From: Amorphochlora amoebiformis
Lineage: Eukaryota; Cercozoa; Chlorarachniophyceae
Direction of reading: 5' to 3'
DNA: 64,000 nt
Assembly: GCA_054601695.1 (NCBI GenBank)
Contig: BAAHQB010000013.1
Span: 496,001-560,000 of the forward strand
The notes under the pieces are model-generated. The model was not told the DNA's origin. It saw nothing but the letters and a program-made list of their open reading frames with translations, and did not search any database. A program made the position numbers and the translations under genes. Numbering within the stretch: the stretch's first letter is position 1; each line of letters begins with the position of its first letter. Positions 1 to 54,923 of the stretch are shown here, one piece after another.

Positions 1-176
1 TATGTATATGTATTGGTGTGTGTGTATACATATTGTCTTCTTAAAGTGAGAATCCTCCAGCTTTGGGCGAAAATCAACCTGCATATGGATACATATATAC
101 ATACATCTATCAAATATAAATATATAAGGACAGTACTCAGATATCAGCGAATTATTTATAAACATTATGGTTCAGC

Positions 177-220
<44 letters not shown>

Positions 221-283
221 TATGTATATGTAACGTATGTACATCCATATACAAACGCTCTAGGGATTCTACTGATGGTTAAG

Positions 284-328
<45 letters not shown>

Positions 329-556
329 ATATATGTGTGTGTGTGTTTGTATGTGTATGCATAAGCATACGAATTACACATATAAATCTACAAACATAAA
401 CGCATATAGGGCACGTCAACAAATGTGTATATATAACATCTCTCCAAATACATACTTTCATACATTCTAACCCTATCCCTAACCCGAAATCTTAATCATT
501 AACCCTAACCGTACATATATTCGTGCATAAATACATGAAGGAATGTATATCTACAG
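1..556. other. Intronic or upstream DNA of the MFS gene
   Basis: No exon can be supported here. The stretch is (TA)n and (CA)n microsatellite with two short mixed patches at about 50-95 and 128-178. A degenerate telomere-like run of CCCTAA units lies at 467-512. A short piece at about 262-285 resembles the second half of exon 557-651, so it may be an exon shadow, but the match is weak. Confidence 0.5.
467..512 (-). repeat. Short degenerate telomere-like repeat (CCCTAA)n
   Basis: The run reads CTAACCCTATCCCTAACC and similar variants, then loses register after about seven units. It lies in the non-coding DNA just before the first visible exon of the transporter gene. The G-rich strand is the minus strand. 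Confidence 0.75.
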
Positions 557-5650
<5,094 letters not shown>

Positions 5651-6105
5651 ATACAGAGATCCTGGAGATGATACGTTGCTAGGGTATCTGAATAGTCCAT
5701 TTCTGTCCAAATGTCTAGACTAGTAGAATGTCCCTGTCGTGATCCTGATTTATAAATTTATTAATATGATTAATTTCAGTCGGTTGTACTAAGGCAACAT
5801 TCCCTTAAAAATAACACAATACACTTGATACACCACCGGGTACTAGGGTAGTCTAGGAGGTAGTCTCGATCATACTCAATACTTTCTGGACTTCGACTAG
5901 TTTGATAAGTACCACAGAGCTTGGATCTAGAAACCTAGTCAGTACTATTCGCGGTGTTATGACGATGATTCCAATATTTCATACTTTATCTAGTTTCTAG
6001 AGTTTATTTGATAATCTTGCTTGTACAATAATGAGTTAGTACAACTAGAGTAATGGGTCAATGAGTCATTTCCAGATAATAGCTAAATATACTTGATCTA
6101 CAGTA
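5651..6105. other. Intergenic space between convergent gene ends, CTAG-rich
   Basis: No reading frame is supported. The stretch separates the transporter stop (5650) from the cyclophilin stop (6106), so the two genes converge here. It is free of (TA)n arrays and unusually rich in CTAG (about a dozen occurrences, often as ACTAGT or TCTAGA). No terminator consensus is recognisable. Confidence 0.6.
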
Positions 6106-14294
<8,189 letters not shown>

Positions 14295-14731
14295 GGAATG
14301 GGGGAAAGGTCGGAATTCAACGATTGCCGCGAGTACCCGGGATCCCTGATATTCCACCATTGACATTCGAGTTACGACTTACGAATATATATAGAAAGGA
14401 CAAAGGCGGGACTAGTGAGGGAATCCCAGGTATCTGCTGAATCCCCGATTTCCCGTCTCACCTTCGGCGATTATACATCAAACATTTCTGGATGATATCT
14501 GATGATTATGCCAAGATATATCGAGTCATTGATTCCGAAACGTCAGATAATCTTTAAGCGTGTGTAGCCGGCGTGCCTGAGCCCTGGAGCCGTAGCCGGC
14601 CAAGGTTTGAATGTCTGATCCCAGTCGTACAGAATGCCCTCTATACCTCTCATCCATTTTCCTCTTTTTTCCGTTGCATTTTTCCCGTAATAAACCAGTA
14701 TTTCGATTCTGTTTTCCAGACCGAACCAAAG
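14295..14731. promoter_or_regulatory. Divergent (bidirectional) intergenic region between cyclophilin and myosin
   Basis: The two start codons face away from each other across 437 bases with no (TA)n array and no convincing open frame. This must hold both promoters or both 5' leaders. A short TATATATAG lies at about 14384, but no core promoter consensus can be claimed. The myosin leader may include an intron, since TTTTCCAG sits 12 bases before its ATG. Confidence 0.6.
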
Positions 14732-42265
<27,534 letters not shown>

Positions 42266-42369
42266 ATTTCACCCTATTTTGCAAGAAAACCTCACGAAAT
42301 AGAGAGAATTTTCAAGAAATTAATTGACATTCGCTTGGGTTTTCAAGTGAACGTGTGTCTTACTCGTGT

Positions 42370-42597
42370 ATGGTGTGGAAATACTTTAGCGTATGTATTG
42401 AGATGTGTAAGGCTCTCATTGGGGTCTATCGTCCTAAGATTCTTTCGCAGATTCTAGGGTATGTACTGTGTCATTGTGTATGTATAAATGTATTTACATA
42501 TATATATATATATAATATATGATATATATGTATATACACATATGTTCATATGTATTGATACAACTCTAATTTCAAGTGTAGGCTGCACCATCATATT

Positions 42598-42639
<42 letters not shown>

Positions 42640-42696
42640 AATAGTATAAATATATATTTATATATATATATATATATATGTGTGTACACGAATATC

Positions 42697-42744
<48 letters not shown>

Positions 42745-42852
42745 AATAATATAAATATATATTTATATATATATATATATGTGTGTACACGAACATCACA
42801 AAATTCTTTTTGCAGATGCTTGAGTATTCCATACTGTTGGGATGTCATTATA

Positions 42853-42886
<34 letters not shown>

Positions 42887-43391
42887 CATATTATATACAT
42901 ATATATATATATATAATGTAAATAATGTGTGTATATTTATGCATGTATGCAATATCCCAAGACTCTTTGCAGATGCTTGGAAGTGTTCATATATACATAT
43001 ATATATATGTGTGTGTATATATATATGTATGTATGTATGGATATATTGTGTCAGTGGAGACGCTATGAGGCGTAGATCTGCAATCGTGGCCGAGCCGCCC
43101 AAAAAAAAAGGATTTTTTGGTTCCAAGAAGCAGGTGAATATTATGTATATATATAATATATATATATATATATAATATATATATATATGTAAATATATAT
43201 ATATATACATATACATATATAAACATATCACATACACATTTTATACATATATAATACACACATATATACATATATATATATATGTACATATACCAGGAGA
43301 AGAAAGAAGAGAAAGATAATCTGGTGTATCTCAAGCTCTCCTGTAACTACATACAGGGTATAGCTATGACTGAAGTAGCTGACTTGGTCTG

Positions 43392-43440
<49 letters not shown>

Positions 43441-43828
43441 TATATATGCACAACAAATATATACATACATATACCCTCCCTCTCTTTCCCCTCTCTTCCC
43501 CTTTCCCTCTTCCTCTCTCGCTCCCTCTCCCTCTTTTCCGTCTCCTTATCTCTTCCCGTCTCCTCCTCTCTTTCTCTTCCCCTCTTCCTCTCTCTCTCTC
43601 TCTCTCTTTTTCCCTCTTCCTGTTTATGTTCTGTCTAAATGTGTCAATCTCTCTCCCTTGTCTATTTTATTCATTATTTTTCCTTCGTCTCCATCAGTAT
43701 GGGCGTGATGTATATATATATGTATATATATATATATATATAAATATATAAATATATGTATATATACCTACAATTTATACAAGCATGTATGTGTATTATA
43801 TTTTTTTTTTCATCTAATATATAATATA

Positions 43829-43883
<55 letters not shown>

Positions 43884-44200
43884 TATGTATATATATATAT
43901 ATATTATATATATATTTATATGTATAATAATAATAATAATAATAATAATATAATATATATTCTATAATTTATAGATTATGCAAGTGATCTCTATCGAAGA
44001 GCTTTGGCTCTGTGGGAACCCTATTGGAGATAGGGTTTGTGTATATACATAACACACACACAATTGCAGAAGCAAACATATAATATGTATATAGATATAT
44101 GTGTGTATATAATATATGTATATATATATAGATTTATGTACATATATCACATAGGGTATCGAAAGCCTGTGTTTCGGGATGCAGCAGGCCTGTCTGGTAC

Positions 44201-44293
<93 letters not shown>

Positions 44294-44441
44294 TATATAT
44301 ATATATATATATATAAATATACAGATATGTATACACTAATAAATGTATACATATTACATGTGATATATATATATATATATATATATGTCATATGTTCCTC
44401 CAGGCACATATATATATATATATGTCATATGTTCCTCCAGG

Positions 44442-44477
<36 letters not shown>

Positions 44478-44821
44478 ATATGTTCCTCCAGGCTCTGCAG
44501 TCGAGCAGTCAACCGCCTCTCATCAACCGGATGTATCTACAGAGTTGTAGCATCACTGATGTAATGAAAACAACATATATATATATATATATATTCACAT
44601 ACATATACATACACATATATATTTTTAATTATGTAACTACAAAATTGTAGCATATATAAGGAAAATATTTGTACTATATGTGCATATATACATATTGAAT
44701 ATATATATATATATATATATATGCATATATATATATGTAAATATATATATATATATAATATAATATAGATATGTACATATGTTATGTGATATATGTATGT
44801 TTCTATGTTAATATATTTTAC

Positions 44822-44854
<33 letters not shown>

Positions 44855-45161
44855 CATATATATATATATACATATATATATATATTATTATTATGATTAT
44901 CATTATACATACAAAAATGTACACATTAATAGTAATACTAATAACAATAATAATAATGAGAATAATAATGTTAACACTAAAATAAACATACAATTTAATC
45001 TAGTCAATTTATGAATACATACCTACATGTATAGATTGGGCATGAGGTGATGGCCAGGTTCTTGGAAACATATGAGTACCCTCTCGTAGTCTTTATGGAG
45101 GGAAATCACTTTAGGTAAAATGAAATTCTTTCTACCGCTTTATATTGGCTTTAACATATAC

Positions 45162-45213
<52 letters not shown>

Positions 45214-45276
45214 CCAGCGAAGGCAAGCCCACGTCTCTCGCGTCCAAGGGGGCTCGACCATTCGAAAAGTGATTAT

Positions 45277-45313
<37 letters not shown>

Positions 45314-45434
45314 ATATATACATATATATAATACATATATATATATATATACATATTTATTATATGTATACATATATATATATATATATGCCAATACGTA
45401 TAAGTAAAAATGCATATTATTGTTTATGTAGTGT

Positions 45435-45471
<37 letters not shown>

Positions 45472-45752
45472 CATATAATATATATATATATAATATTATA
45501 TATGTAATATATATATATATATATATATTCATAAGGCACGCATTGACGATACCTGGAACGGTTGGCAAGCTCAAGACTGACCACATTAACATCATTATCA
45601 AATACTACGAACGGATCCTCAAGTATATTTATATATATATATATATATATTTATATTGTGTGTCTGTGTGTTATATGTAGTATATATAATATACAACCTA
45701 TAATATATACGTATGTATTTATGTATGTTTTTGGATGTCAGTAGATATATAT

Positions 45753-45817
<65 letters not shown>

Positions 45818-45956
45818 TACATATATATATATATATATGTATATTATATATATATATACATGTACATATTACTTACAATATGAGTGACCGCATTCATTAT
45901 CAACCACTACGAACGAATCCTCATATCTTATGTAATATACAAATATTTATTTATAT

Positions 45957-45989
<33 letters not shown>

Positions 45990-46413
45990 GCATACATATG
46001 TATGTTCGTGCGAATTGGTATTCTGTATATTTAATTTAAACTATATAATTTATATATATACATACATACTTATATATATATATATATATATATATGTACA
46101 TAATATGTAAATATACATGAACTCTTTGGTGTGGATATGCTTACATGTATTTTTTGCGTTAGATTATAGATATATGAATATATAAGATATATTACATGTA
46201 TAAATATATATTAAATTATATTATTCCAGAAACCCAAAGTCGGCAAAATGGCGTGTGGTATCTCTGGCAAGGGCTTGTCGTTATTCAGAAAAGAAGGTAT
46301 GTATGTGGGTCACAGTTTATACACATACACACACACACATATCTATAAATATATATATATATATGTATGTATATAGAAACAGTATATACACATAATACAT
46401 TTCACAACATATC

Positions 46414-46452
<39 letters not shown>

Positions 46453-47239
46453 TATAATATGTATGTTTAGGACCAACCCGCTGCTAGGGAATGGTGGGCG
46501 GCCAACCTGTTGGCTAACGGGTTCCAAAAAAATCCGAAGTCGAAGAAAGGGGATGAATATATCCTAGGTTGATTACAAATGTATATATGTAGATTAAAGA
46601 TGTATATATGTATATACATATATATATATATATATGTACGTATATATACATATATATATATATATAATATGTAAATGATACGAATATTATCTTCATTGTA
46701 TTTTTTCCGAGGCATATATTTTGCATATGTATAAAAATAATATATACTCACATATATACATATATATATATATATGTGCACAAATGTATTCTATTTCTGT
46801 TTGATTGTATTCTGGAGTTCAGAATGTATATATATACATATATATATATATATATTCTATATTATATTTACATATATACGTCATTTTCAGCTGACGCCAA
46901 AAAGTGTTCCTGGGAGGGTATATCGTGGTCTCTAGACATTGCCAAGCAGTACCAAGTAATAACATTAAATATATATATATATATATATATATAATTATAT
47001 TTATATATATATATATGTACATATTTATATTGTATATGTATATGTATGTATATATATACATGTATATTTAGATAATGCATTTAATCTATATATATATATA
47101 TATATGTATATATATTCGAAATTAGGTTGAGTTCAATGAGATCGAGGAAGCGGCCTTAACATTTAACTTATTCCTTGATCTTCTTGTACGTGTGGGAACT
47201 CCATACACTGGTATGTATTTAAATAAAATATATATATAA

Positions 47240-47283
<44 letters not shown>

Positions 47284-47604
47284 ATATAGTTTATTTACAT
47301 ATATATATATATATATATTCTCAATCTTGTATGTGTGGAACTCCGTACACTCGAAGAGATTATGATGTATTTTTGCAATTATGCATGTATATATATATAT
47401 ATATATATATATAGATACATTATATATTATATATATACATATATATATATGTATATGTGTGTGTGTGTGCATGTCCGTATGTATATGTCCTTTAATTATA
47501 ATATATATATAATATATATATATATATAATACGTACACATTACATATAAATAAGGCACGATCGAGAAGGAGCACATCTTCGCTGAGCTCAAGGATAATCC
47601 TCAG

Positions 47605-47659
<55 letters not shown>

Positions 47660-48122
47660 ATATGTATATTTACATATATATATATATGTGTGTATATATT
47701 TATATATGTACGTGTATATATGTGTGTATATATTAATATTCAAATATAAATACAAACATAAAGCGTATAGACTGAAATATTGGAATACAGTATTTATTTT
47801 ACAGTATATATACATACACACACACATATGTATGTATATATGTATATTATATACATTATATATGTATGTCTATGTATATGTATGTATGTGTATGTGTATG
47901 TATATGATCGGTGCATAGGTTCGAAGGGCCTTGAAGTTGAACCGGGTCGACTTCGCCAAGTTTCAGGAACGCTTTCAAAACGTTGATAAAACAAAGGTTA
48001 TGTATACATTTAGATGTGCGAAATGTGTGTCGACGTATATACATTCTCGTTTTTCTTAATTCATTTTCATGTAGATACAACATATGCGTCACAGATATTG
48101 TACGGATAAAGTATTACATGTT

Positions 48123-48158
<36 letters not shown>

Positions 48159-48762
48159 AGGACTAATGAGGGTTCGCGCATTCGTGGAGTATGCAGCCGT
48201 GTTCAAAAACACATTAGAGACATTCCATGTAATATAAACATATACCAATATCTATGTACTTATGTACTCTCTATGCTCTATCGATGCTCTCATCGAAACC
48301 TCCTCTCGTGTTACTGAGTGTGCTTCATTATACATATGTATATTTACATAAAGGTATACATATATAAATATATATGTACATTTATGCATATATGTGTGTT
48401 TATATGGATCGAACTATCTATGAGCTTTCCGTGTACGATTTTCCGTATCTATCTATCTATCTATACCGCGGGGTGTAATTATATATGTATGTATACTTTG
48501 GAATACACTAAATATATGTAATTGTTTTTTTTTTGCACGTGGGTACGTTCTCATATTGTTTATGTAGAAAATACAGTATTGAGACCTTATCGTTCATCAA
48601 ATGTATTATCAAATATTTTTAGTATATATATATATATATGTATATATATGTATAATATATATGTATGTATATATGTACATATATCAGAAAATCTTCAGTC
48701 AGTATGCCGACGACAAGGGCGAGGTTGTATAATACGAGTATTATTCTTATTACAAATATATT

Positions 48763-48794
<32 letters not shown>

Positions 48795-49189
48795 ATATAT
48801 ATATATATAACATATATATATATAATGTGTGTGCGTGTGTGTGCGTGTGTGTACGTGTGTTTGTGTGTGGGTATAGGTGAGAATATGTATGAATAGATGT
48901 AGAAGCGTGTGATATATATATATATGTATATATATAATATATACATAACATATACATATATGTGTATATAATGTGTGTTTGTGTGTTGTGTGTGGGTATA
49001 GGTGAATATGTGTGAATAGATGTCAATATATATATATATATATATATGTATAATATATATACACACATATATATATATAATGTGTGTTCGTGTGTGTGTG
49101 CGTGTGTTTGTGTGTGGGAAAAGGTGAGAATATGTGTGAATAGATGTACAAGCATGTGTAAACATGTATGCGTTCAGTTTATGTGATAC

Positions 49190-49229
<40 letters not shown>

Positions 49230-49270
49230 AATTTTGTCGTGTGCGCATGATGTTATACACACACATACAC

Positions 49271-49305
<35 letters not shown>

Positions 49306-49428
49306 CATATATATTATTGCAATTCATGTAAATTTTTAGTGTTACATACTTTGTCTTATCAGGTCGAAAAGCAGGCCTTATTCAAAGCTATGCAGAGGGA
49401 TCAGAACGTATGTATAATTATACATATA

Positions 49429-49494
<66 letters not shown>

Positions 49495-49761
49495 ATATAT
49501 TATATATATATATATATACATATGTGTAGACAATATATTTATGTATGTATTATATATACAATATATATATATATATGATAGAAGAATTGTAAATTAATAT
49601 ATTTAGATGAGATACTTAAATGTATACTGTTTTACACATTAGGTGCGAAAGTTCTTTGGGTTCAAGAAATTCCATTACAAGCAGGTCGGTTATAGTATAA
49701 TATATATGCATGTACATGTATAATATCATAGACGTTTTCGTACGTCCGCCATTATATGTAA

Positions 49762-49813
<52 letters not shown>

Positions 49814-50097
49814 CATATATAAATATACATACATACATATATACATATATATATGTACACATACATGTATGTATTATATATATATACATATAGATATCTA
49901 CGTGTGGGTCGCATAGTATTCATTTGCATTTACTTTTATATACTTTGTGTGTACGTGGGCGTATATATATATATATATATATATATAACATTCTAAACGT
50001 AGTTCAACGACCTTTTCAAGTCGCTCACTGGAGGCCGCCACAAAAAGTAATATATCATCTATGTGCACAATATGTATGTATTATATATACACATTTA

Positions 50098-50132
<35 letters not shown>

Positions 50133-50305
50133 TATATATAACTAAATATAAATATATATATATATATATATATAATATATAATATATATATATACAATAT
50201 ATATATATAATATATATATATATATCAGCTCTATGAGCGTCCAGAACCTGATGGATTTCACAGTTGGTAACCGAAACCGCAAAGCTTCTAAAGAATTCAA
50301 GGTCG

Positions 50306-50394
<89 letters not shown>

Positions 50395-50601
50395 ATATAT
50401 ATGTATATATATATATATGTGTGTGTGTGTGATATATATATATGTATATATATATATATGTATCTATATGTATGTATATATATATATATATATATGAGTG
50501 TATGTGTTTTCAAATACATACAGCAATAACAAATATATTCTTGTATATGTGCGCGTATATATCCATGGAGTTAGATGAGGCTATTCCCCTACGCAAGACG
50601 C

Positions 50602-50641
<40 letters not shown>

Positions 50642-50874
50642 ACATGTGTGTGTATATAAAATATAGATATATGTGTGTATATGTGTGTGTGTTTGTATGT
50701 ATGTGTGTGTTTGTATGTATGTATGTGTGTGTTTGTATGTATGTATGTATATATTAATATATAGTATATCTTTATATCCAGAAAAATGTTTCCATGGAGT
50801 TAGATGAGGCTATTCCTCCTATGCAAGTCGCTAAGCGATTGGCGGTTAAAATCAGGCTACCCAATGTAAATACA

Positions 50875-50907
<33 letters not shown>

Positions 50908-51312
50908 TAATGTTTCAATACATATATATATATATATGGTTGTATCTCATACTATTATTATTATTAGTTATATTATTATTAATGTATAAATATATATATA
51001 TATGCACGTATGTGTGTGTGTGTGTATGTATGTGTTTGTGGTGTGTGTGTTGTATGGGTGTATATGCAAGACAAAGCCAGTGGCTGTTAAAATTTAACAA
51101 TATTTACATATATATATATGTATATATGTATGTATATATGTATACATATATATATATGTGTGTGTGTGTGTAATATATGTATGTATATATAGTATACATA
51201 TAATGTATGTAAATATATATACAGTATACATACGATACATGTGTATACATATACACATACATACATATATGTATATTATATGCACATACATATCCATGTA
51301 TAATATACATAA

Positions 51313-51343
<31 letters not shown>

Positions 51344-51483
51344 CATAATGTATGTATATACATATACATATAGGGCACATATATGACAATGCCTGCCTTC
51401 TCTGACTGGACAATTGCCAAGCTGCGAGAAAAGGTTCTTTATATATATACACATATACACACATATATACATAACAGTAAATA

Positions 51484-51522
<39 letters not shown>

Positions 51523-51595
51523 AAATATATTATGTTAATATTTTAATGCGCTAATCTAATATGTGTCTAAACAAATATGTATGTACGTATATGTG

Positions 51596-51655
<60 letters not shown>

Positions 51656-51740
51656 GTACATATGTATATATATATATATATTATAATTACGCATAAATAC
51701 ATATATGTACACATTTGAAACATGGCTTGTCTATACCCGC

Positions 51741-51794
<54 letters not shown>

Positions 51795-51924
51795 TTGTAA
51801 ATACATAGGTGAACAGCAAGATGATAACCCGTAAGGATACTCCTATGAAGTCGTATTCTCTCTTGGTGATACACATATATTATATATATATATATATATA
51901 CATATACGAATAATATATAAATGT

Positions 51925-51956
<32 letters not shown>

Positions 51957-52013
51957 ATTTAATGTATGTATACATGTACATACGTATATATCTGCAGATA
52001 TGAATATAAATAT

Positions 52014-52059
<46 letters not shown>

Positions 52060-52358
52060 ATGTGTATATATGTATGTGTGTGTATGTATATAATTTTGTG
52101 TGTGTGTGTGTATATGCATATATATATTTATATATATATATATATATATGTATATATAATATATGTCATATATAAGGTAAACCGCAAAAAAAATCTCATG
52201 AAGTTGTTTTCTCTCTTGGTGGATTTATATTGTATTATATATATACAAATATATATATATATATAACAATAATAATAACGTATATTTATATACATATTAG
52301 ATTGAAGAGCATGCGATTATGGATGAGTCTGTCAACCTGTGGACTCTGGTATTATATA

Positions 52359-52396
<38 letters not shown>

Positions 52397-52788
52397 ATAA
52401 AGATAAATATATGTCTGTATATACGTACATAGTATACATGAATATGTGAATGTGTGTACCAGTGTATCCAACATCTGAAGACCTTCCCGAAACTCCTAAA
52501 CCTTACTCTCACCCAAAATATAATATGTATATACATACATATACATATATGTATATATTGTATTTAGTTATCATGAATATATGGATATATTTATATATCA
52601 TAGTGCTTCCGACATCTGAAGAGCTTCCCGAAACTCCTAGACCTTTCTATCGTCTCTACCGATTTCGAACCTGGATGGTACATATTTTATAATATGTATA
52701 TATATATATATATATAATATGTAAATATACATAAATATGAGCACATTTTACTCGTTTGACCTTACTCTTCCTGTGTTTTTTTGAGTTA

Positions 52789-52828
<40 letters not shown>

Positions 52829-52944
52829 CGTATCTGTGTGCGTGTGTAATTAAATGTGTATGTATATCTTACATGTGAATATATAATGTATGTGGTGTGT
52901 GTGTAAATATCTTTCATCTAGATTTTCGCTTTAGATACGACGTG

Positions 52945-53000
<56 letters not shown>

Positions 53001-53575
53001 ATATATATATACCTGTATATATATATATATATACATAGGTATAACGTATTGGTACGTACGAATATGAGAAAGGATATTGACGTAAGCTCTGCTAAGATTG
53101 TTACCATAGAGAAAGGGGACCTTGTCAAGGTATAGTACGATACATTATTTAAATTATATGTATACACACACACACATATATAAATATATATATATATATA
53201 ATATATAATATATATGTATATAAATACAAATATATATATATATATATATATATAATGTATACATGAATGTAATAACCATAGGGAAGAGACCTTGTCCCCG
53301 AAAAGCCGATGAGTATACTATATTTTGTATATGTATAATATATCATGTATCATATATATGCATATATATGGATAGATAGATAGATAGATATATGATGATG
53401 TATGGATGTAAACTTGTACATGCATGTATATATGTAACATATATGTATATACATATATATATATATAGGTTGTGAAGATCGAAGTCGATACCAGCTCCAA
53501 TGTCAGTCATACTTAAACATATGCTTGCAAATATATACTTAACACACACATATAATTATACACACACATATGTAC

Positions 53576-53610
<35 letters not shown>

Positions 53611-53987
53611 ATACATGTATTATATCCACAGGCGGAATCCAAATTACTTACTGTTGTTGGAAAAAAAAATGGGAAGTGAGAGAAGAGACCAAGAGGGAGA
53701 GAGAGAGGGAGACCGATAGTTAGGAAGAGTAGCGCTCTAGAAGAGAAAAAAGAGAAAGAAAGAGAAAAAAAAAGAGAAAGAAAGACCAAAAAGTGAGAAA
53801 TAGAGAATTTGAGACGAGTTAGAGTGAGGGAAGAAAAGGAGAGAGAGAGAGAGAGAGAGAGGAGGGGAAAGAGAATTATATTAAGGAGGGGGATGGGATG
53901 ATAAGAATTAGAAGAGATAATGGGGGAGAAAGCGGAAAATTAACTTAATTACATACATGGACCAGATATAAAGATGTATGAGTACCT

Positions 53988-54033
<46 letters not shown>

Positions 54034-54325
54034 CACTTACATATTTACATGTATAAATATACATATATATATATATATAAATATATATATAGGCGGTGCG
54101 AGGTCTTGTGGAGCCGGCAAAAGAATTTGTACTCGGAGAGCGCGTGATGTATAAATGTCAGGAGATCAAGAAGGATATTTCGTCTAGAATCGTCGGCACC
54201 AGCCCGCTCATGGTATCTATATGTAAATAAGTATATTACATATACATACATATATGTAGATGAAAATGTTTTAATCTATTTGAATAGATACACGTATATA
54301 ATGTTTTCACGCATATGTGTATATA

Positions 54326-54365
<40 letters not shown>

Positions 54366-54751
54366 TTCAAATCATAGACTCTAGGAGTGTACCGGGTGAA
54401 TTGAGGAAGAAGATCCACGTAAAGATATATATAGATAGATATGTTTATATACTAAAATATATATATATATATACATATTCAAAATAAATTTACATAGATG
54501 AGTATATATTCAAATATATATTTGCATTCATACACAGTATATCATATTTTCATATGTACGTTGTATATCATTTATAATTTAAATACGTATCATGTGTATT
54601 GTATTTATGTGTGTATTTAGACATTGGAGGACGAGAAACTCATCTCTAAACCTTCGGGGTGGATCTCAATGAAATCTTCAACCGGACAGGTATGTGTATA
54701 CACACACATATATGTACATAGTCTATGCTGGCATTTAAAAATAGTGGGCGT

Positions 54752-54825
<74 letters not shown>

Positions 54826-54923
54826 GCACATATAAATACATATATACTTGTAAATAGCGTATTCAGCGAACTTCAAATACAAACACACGTTTACACAAAC
54901 AGGTTTGTGTGGTGCGACAGTAA
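42370..54923 (+). CDS. LRR / EF-hand-like / ubiquitin-like multidomain protein (34 exons)
   Basis: Exons: 42370-42458, 43055-43133, 43297-43386, 43975-44034, 44155-44196, 44492-44560, 45035-45114, 45218-45268, 45536-45622, 46230-46296, 46471-46567, 46891-46955, 47126-47210, 47555-47604, 47919-47996, 48157-48228, 48688-48723, 49363-49407, 49643-49684, 50003-50046, 50229-50301, 50782-50865, 51374-51433, 51809-51865, 52301-52348, 52604-52677, 52922-52941, 53039-53129, 53469-53501, 53632-53652, 54093-54212, 54365-54418, 54621-54689, 54903-54923; about 718 residues. Leucine-rich repeats come first ([25 protein letters not shown]), then EF-hand-like helices ([13 protein letters not shown]), a ubiquitin/FERM-F1-like stretch ([20 protein letters not shown]) and an SH3-like end ([12 protein letters not shown]). 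I cannot name the family; a scaffold or cytoskeletal adaptor is inferred. The junction 52348/52604 is out of phase and remains unresolved. The 3' end of exon 53632 is a guess. Confidence 0.78.
42640..42990 (+). repeat. Duplicated intron block with two shadows of exon 42370-42458
   Basis: CACAAAATTCTTTTTGCAGA then TGCTTGAGTA at about 42796 and CCCAAGACTCTTTGCAGATG at about 42957 both resemble the end of the real exon, CCTAAGATTCTTTCGCAGAT then TCTAGGGTATG. Upstream of the first, GTGTGTACACGAAYATCACA occurs twice (42680 and 42782). Confidence 0.7.
44380..44492 (+). repeat. Three tandem copies of the acceptor of exon 44492-44560
   Basis: ATATGTCATATGTTCCTCCA followed by GGC occurs at about 44383, 44420 and 44472, with (TA)n between. 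Only the third is followed by coding sequence (ALQSSSQPP). The first two are perfect acceptor decoys. Confidence 0.92.
45878..45937 (+). repeat. Exon shadow of the 3' end of exon 45536-45622
   Basis: GTGACCGCATTCATTATCAA then CCACTACGAACGAATCCTCA matches CTGACCACATTAACATCATT then ATCAAATACTACGAACGGATCCTCA. It lies downstream of the real exon. Confidence 0.82.
47322..47362 (+). repeat. Exon shadow of the 3' end of exon 47126-47210
   Basis: AATCTTGTATGTGTGGAACT then CCGTACACTCG mirrors CTTCTTGTACGTGTGGGAAC then TCCATACACTGG at the real donor, about 140 bases upstream. Confidence 0.8.
48825..49162 (+). repeat. Three tandem copies of a GT-rich minisatellite unit
   Basis: Each unit has a GTGTGYGTGTGTTTGTGTGT stretch, then GGTATAGGTGAGAATATGTG or a close variant, then TGAATAGATGT. 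Copies start near 48828, 48970 and 49079, in the intron 48724-49362 of the LRR gene. Confidence 0.85.
50560..50606 (+). repeat. Upstream exon shadow of exon 50782-50865
   Basis: ATCCATGGAGTTAGATGAGG then CTATTCCCCTACGCAAG is nearly identical to TTTCCATGGAGTTAGATGAG then GCTATTCCTCCTATGCAAG in the real exon. No proper acceptor precedes it. Confidence 0.9.
51063..51102 (+). repeat. Downstream exon shadow of exon 50782-50865
   Basis: TATATGCAAGACAAAGCCAG then TGGCTGTTAAAAT resembles CTATGCAAGTCGCTAAGCGA then TTGGCGGTTAAAAT in the same exon. This exon therefore has shadows on both sides. Confidence 0.75.
52172..52226 (+). repeat. Exon shadow of exon 51809-51865
   Basis: AAGGTAAACCGCAAAAAAAA then TCTCATGAAGTTGTTTTCTCTCTTGGTG resembles TAGGTGAACAGCAAGATGAT through CTCCTATGAAGTCGTATTCTCTCTTGGTG. 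The frame [14 protein letters not shown] stays open, so it could be a decayed alternative exon. Confidence 0.82.
52450..52512 (+). repeat. Duplicate of exon 52604-52677
   Basis: CAG|TGTATCCAACATCTGAAG then ACCTTCCCGAAACTCCTAAACC is about 85 percent identical over 40 bases to TAG|TGCTTCCGACATCTGAAG then AGCTTCCCGAAACTCCTAGACC. Both copies keep PTSE(D/E)LPETP open. The upstream copy loses coding similarity after about 50 bases. Confidence 0.88.
53270..53316 (+). repeat. Exon shadow of the 3' end of exon 53039-53129
   Basis: AATAACCATAGGGAAGAGAC then CTTGTCCCCG mirrors TGTTACCATAGAGAAAGGGG then ACCTTGTCAAGG at the real exon end. Confidence 0.78.
53668..53935 (+). repeat. GA-rich tract, purine on the sense strand
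   Basis: The tract begins right at the end of exon 53632 and fills the intron to about 53935. Its A-runs make the donor of that exon hard to place: gttgtt at 53653 keeps phase, while gtgaga near 53680 does not. Confidence 0.8.
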
